Assembly (NCBI GenBank): GCA_002502175.1
Contig: DAPQ01000032.1
Location: forward strand, 30,077-63,863
Source of the DNA: Euryarchaeota archaeon UBA19
Lineage (GTDB): Archaea; Thermoplasmatota; Poseidoniia; Poseidoniales; Thalassarchaeaceae
Direction of reading: 5' to 3'
DNA: 33,787 nt
A model generated the notes under the pieces. It was not told where the DNA came from, did not search any database, and saw only the letters and a program-made list of their open reading frames with translations. Below are positions 32,333 to 33,787 of this stretch, in pieces. A program made the translations under genes and the position numbers. Position 1 is the first letter of the stretch, and the number at the start of each line of letters is the position of its first letter.

Positions 32333-33787
32333 TCACTGAGATTGAGAGGCGCGCTTCCGGCGAATGAAATCAGAATAATTTCCAGGCCAAATCCACATAC
32401 TTCCATCAGCCGGCAATTCCCAAATCGTGTCACAGATTTTGTCTAAGAAAAATCGATCGTGACTGACCGTAATTATGCTTCCATCATATTCTACCAAAGC
32501 CTCCTCCAGAGCTTCCTTCGCATCGGTATCCAAATGATTTGTAGGCTCATCGAGAAGGAGTAGGTTATTCTCTTCGAGCAGTAATTTCAGTAGGGCGATA
32601 CGGGCCCTCTCTCCTCCACTCAATTTTTCCAGTTTAGTCTCTACCATTTCGCTGGTAAATTGGAAGCGCCCGAGCAGAGCCCGAATGTCTCCATAATCCA
32701 TCCTTGGTTTGAGGGCTCTGACCTGTTCTACAGGAGTCAAGTCAAAATTTAGTGATCTGTGATCTTGATGGAAGTAACCTATCTGAACTCCTGGCTTTAC
32801 ATCAACACTACCAGAGTCTAGTTCAAGTTCACCTTGAATAAGACGCAGTATTGTGGTTTTACCTGCTCCATTAGGACCAACGATACCAATTTTTTGACCT
32901 CTTGAAACGCCAACTTCCAGTCCTTTGATTATCGGGCGATTAAGTCCTTCAAAGGTCAATGTCGCATCATGAAAATCAAGAACTTCAAGACTACTCTTTT
33001 CAGTCGATTCAAGTCGGAAATTCAGCCCTCTACGCTGGCGGGGTTTTAGCGACTTTAGCCAACGTAATTCGCCTTGTGCTCTGGCCAATAAAAATCGCTT
33101 TTGAGAGATTGATTTGTCGTACTTATTGGCGCGCTTCATAGACTGTAATGCACCTGTTAACCGTTTGACCTCTGCATCGGTTTTTTTGATTCGGTCCGCC
33201 AATGTCTGAAGGAATAGTTCCTTTTGTTGTAAAAATGAGGTGTAGTTGCCGTGGTAGCCTTTTGCTCGAGTATCTTGTATCTCAACTATGGCGTTACAGA
33301 CTCGGTCGAGGAAATATCGATCGTGACTGACAATCAAAAGCGCTCCTTGGAATGTAATGAGGAACTCTTCGAGCCAATCAAGAGTTCCAAGATCAAGATG
33401 GTTTGTTGGCTCGTCTAGGAAGAATACATCGATTTCAGACAAGCCCACCAATTGTCTTGCCAGTGCTACCTTAGCACGTTCCCCTCCAGATAAATTTGCC
33501 AGAGGAATCTCAAGAGGATGATGAGCGAGGTCTAGTGCTCGAAGGATTTCCTGCGCGTGACTAGCAACATTGGTTCCTCCACTTCGAGCCATCATTGACT
33601 GAAGTTCCTGATAGCGATCTATGTCTGGTTGCCAATCGCCGTCATAGAAGGATGGTTCGGCCATTTTTGCTTCAAGGACTGCAATCTCTTCTTCTAATTC
33701 CTGAAACTGGCGGCCTTTCCGATTGAGTTCTTCTTCGAGAGTGGCACCCTCGTCTATATCTCGAATCTGAGTCAAAAAAGCAAGACG
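32333..33787 (-). CDS. ABC-F ATPase (N-terminus beyond window)
   Basis: 485 residues of a two-ATPase-domain ABC-F protein, with no transmembrane domain. The first domain lacks its Walker A because the gene runs off the right edge; its signature LSGGERAKVALARQL and Walker B VFFLDEPTNHLD are present. The linker RIKKTDAEVKRLTGALQSMKRANKYDKSISQKR is the ABC-F P-site-tRNA-interaction region. The second domain has Walker A GIVGPNGAGKTTI, signature LSGGERARIALL, and LLLLDEPTNHLD with ITVSHDRFFLDK. ABC-F proteins act on ribosomes, often to resolve stalls. Frame stays open to the last base, so the TTG at 33775 is not the true start. The stop is 83 nt before the surface protein ATG. Confidence 0.93.
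   Translation of the reverse strand, partial: RLAFLTQIRDIDEGATLEEELNRKGRQFQELEEEIAVLEAKMAEPSFYDGDWQPDIDRYQELQSMMARSGGTNVASHAQEILRALDLAHHPLEIPLANLSGGERAKVALARQLVGLSEIDVFFLDEPTNHLDLGTLDWLEEFLITFQGALLIVSHDRYFLDRVCNAIVEIQDTRAKGYHGNYTSFLQQKELFLQTLADRIKKTDAEVKRLTGALQSMKRANKYDKSISQKRFLLARAQGELRWLKSLKPRQRRGLNFRLESTEKSSLEVLDFHDATLTFEGLNRPIIKGLEVGVSRGQKIGIVGPNGAGKTTILRLIQGELELDSGSVDVKPGVQIGYFHQDHRSLNFDLTPVEQVRALKPRMDYGDIRALLGRFQFTSEMVETKLEKLSGGERARIALLKLLLEENNLLLLDEPTNHLDTDAKEALEEALVEYDGSIITVSHDRFFLDKICDTIWELPADGSMWIWPGNYSDFIRRKRASQSQ

Overview
The window looks like a compact euryarchaeal genome, most likely marine Poseidoniales (Marine Group II). That placement is inferred from gene content, not from a marker tree. 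Archaeal information-processing genes include the large subunit of DNA polymerase D (18867-22892), the iron-sulfur large subunit of DNA primase (23722-24915), a type II methionine aminopeptidase, a DUF373 membrane protein, an MptE-like pterin diphosphokinase and a bacterio-opsin-activator type HTH protein. They sit beside bacterial-looking metabolic genes: class II fumarase, CGFS glutaredoxin with BolA, M32 carboxypeptidase, S15-type hydrolase and cyclophilin. TATA-like boxes about 25-28 nt upstream of some start codons suggest archaeal, partly leaderless transcripts.

Layout from left to right. At the left edge is a truncated minus-strand gene for a zinc-ribbon/acidic/SAP-domain protein. A plus-strand run follows: SF1 helicase, RDD membrane protein, YciO/TsaC-like protein and methionine aminopeptidase. 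After a convergent gap with candidate RNA structure comes a minus-strand run read Rpe > BolA > glutaredoxin > EamA transporter, with a divergent thioredoxin. A minus-strand pair encodes a secreted S15-type hydrolase and a winged-helix STAND ATPase; divergent from it are an M32 carboxypeptidase and a PQQ-like beta-propeller protein.

Positions 14177-15037 hold no credible protein gene. They contain what looks like a roughly 640-710 nt structured non-coding RNA: purine-rich, with several GNRA and UUCG tetraloop hairpins and a duplicated hairpin module. I cannot assign it to a known class, and it is the best candidate here for something undescribed.

The next minus-strand run is read OPRTase > CsaA-like tRNA-binding protein > PH-domain membrane protein > cyclophilin > fumarase. 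The fumarase carries an N-terminal ribbon-helix-helix DNA-binding domain. Divergent from OPRTase is PolD large subunit, then MptE (minus), primase large subunit and DUF373 (plus), then a zinc-ribbon protein and the HTH regulator (minus). The right end holds a giant calcium-binding surface protein (VWA domain, about ten thrombospondin type 3 repeats, C-terminal membrane anchor) and an ABC-F ATPase cut by the window edge.

Five transcription-unit ends with room behind them carry an inverted repeat 5-11 nt after the stop codon, and one 15-base hairpin sequence recurs in both roomy convergent gaps.
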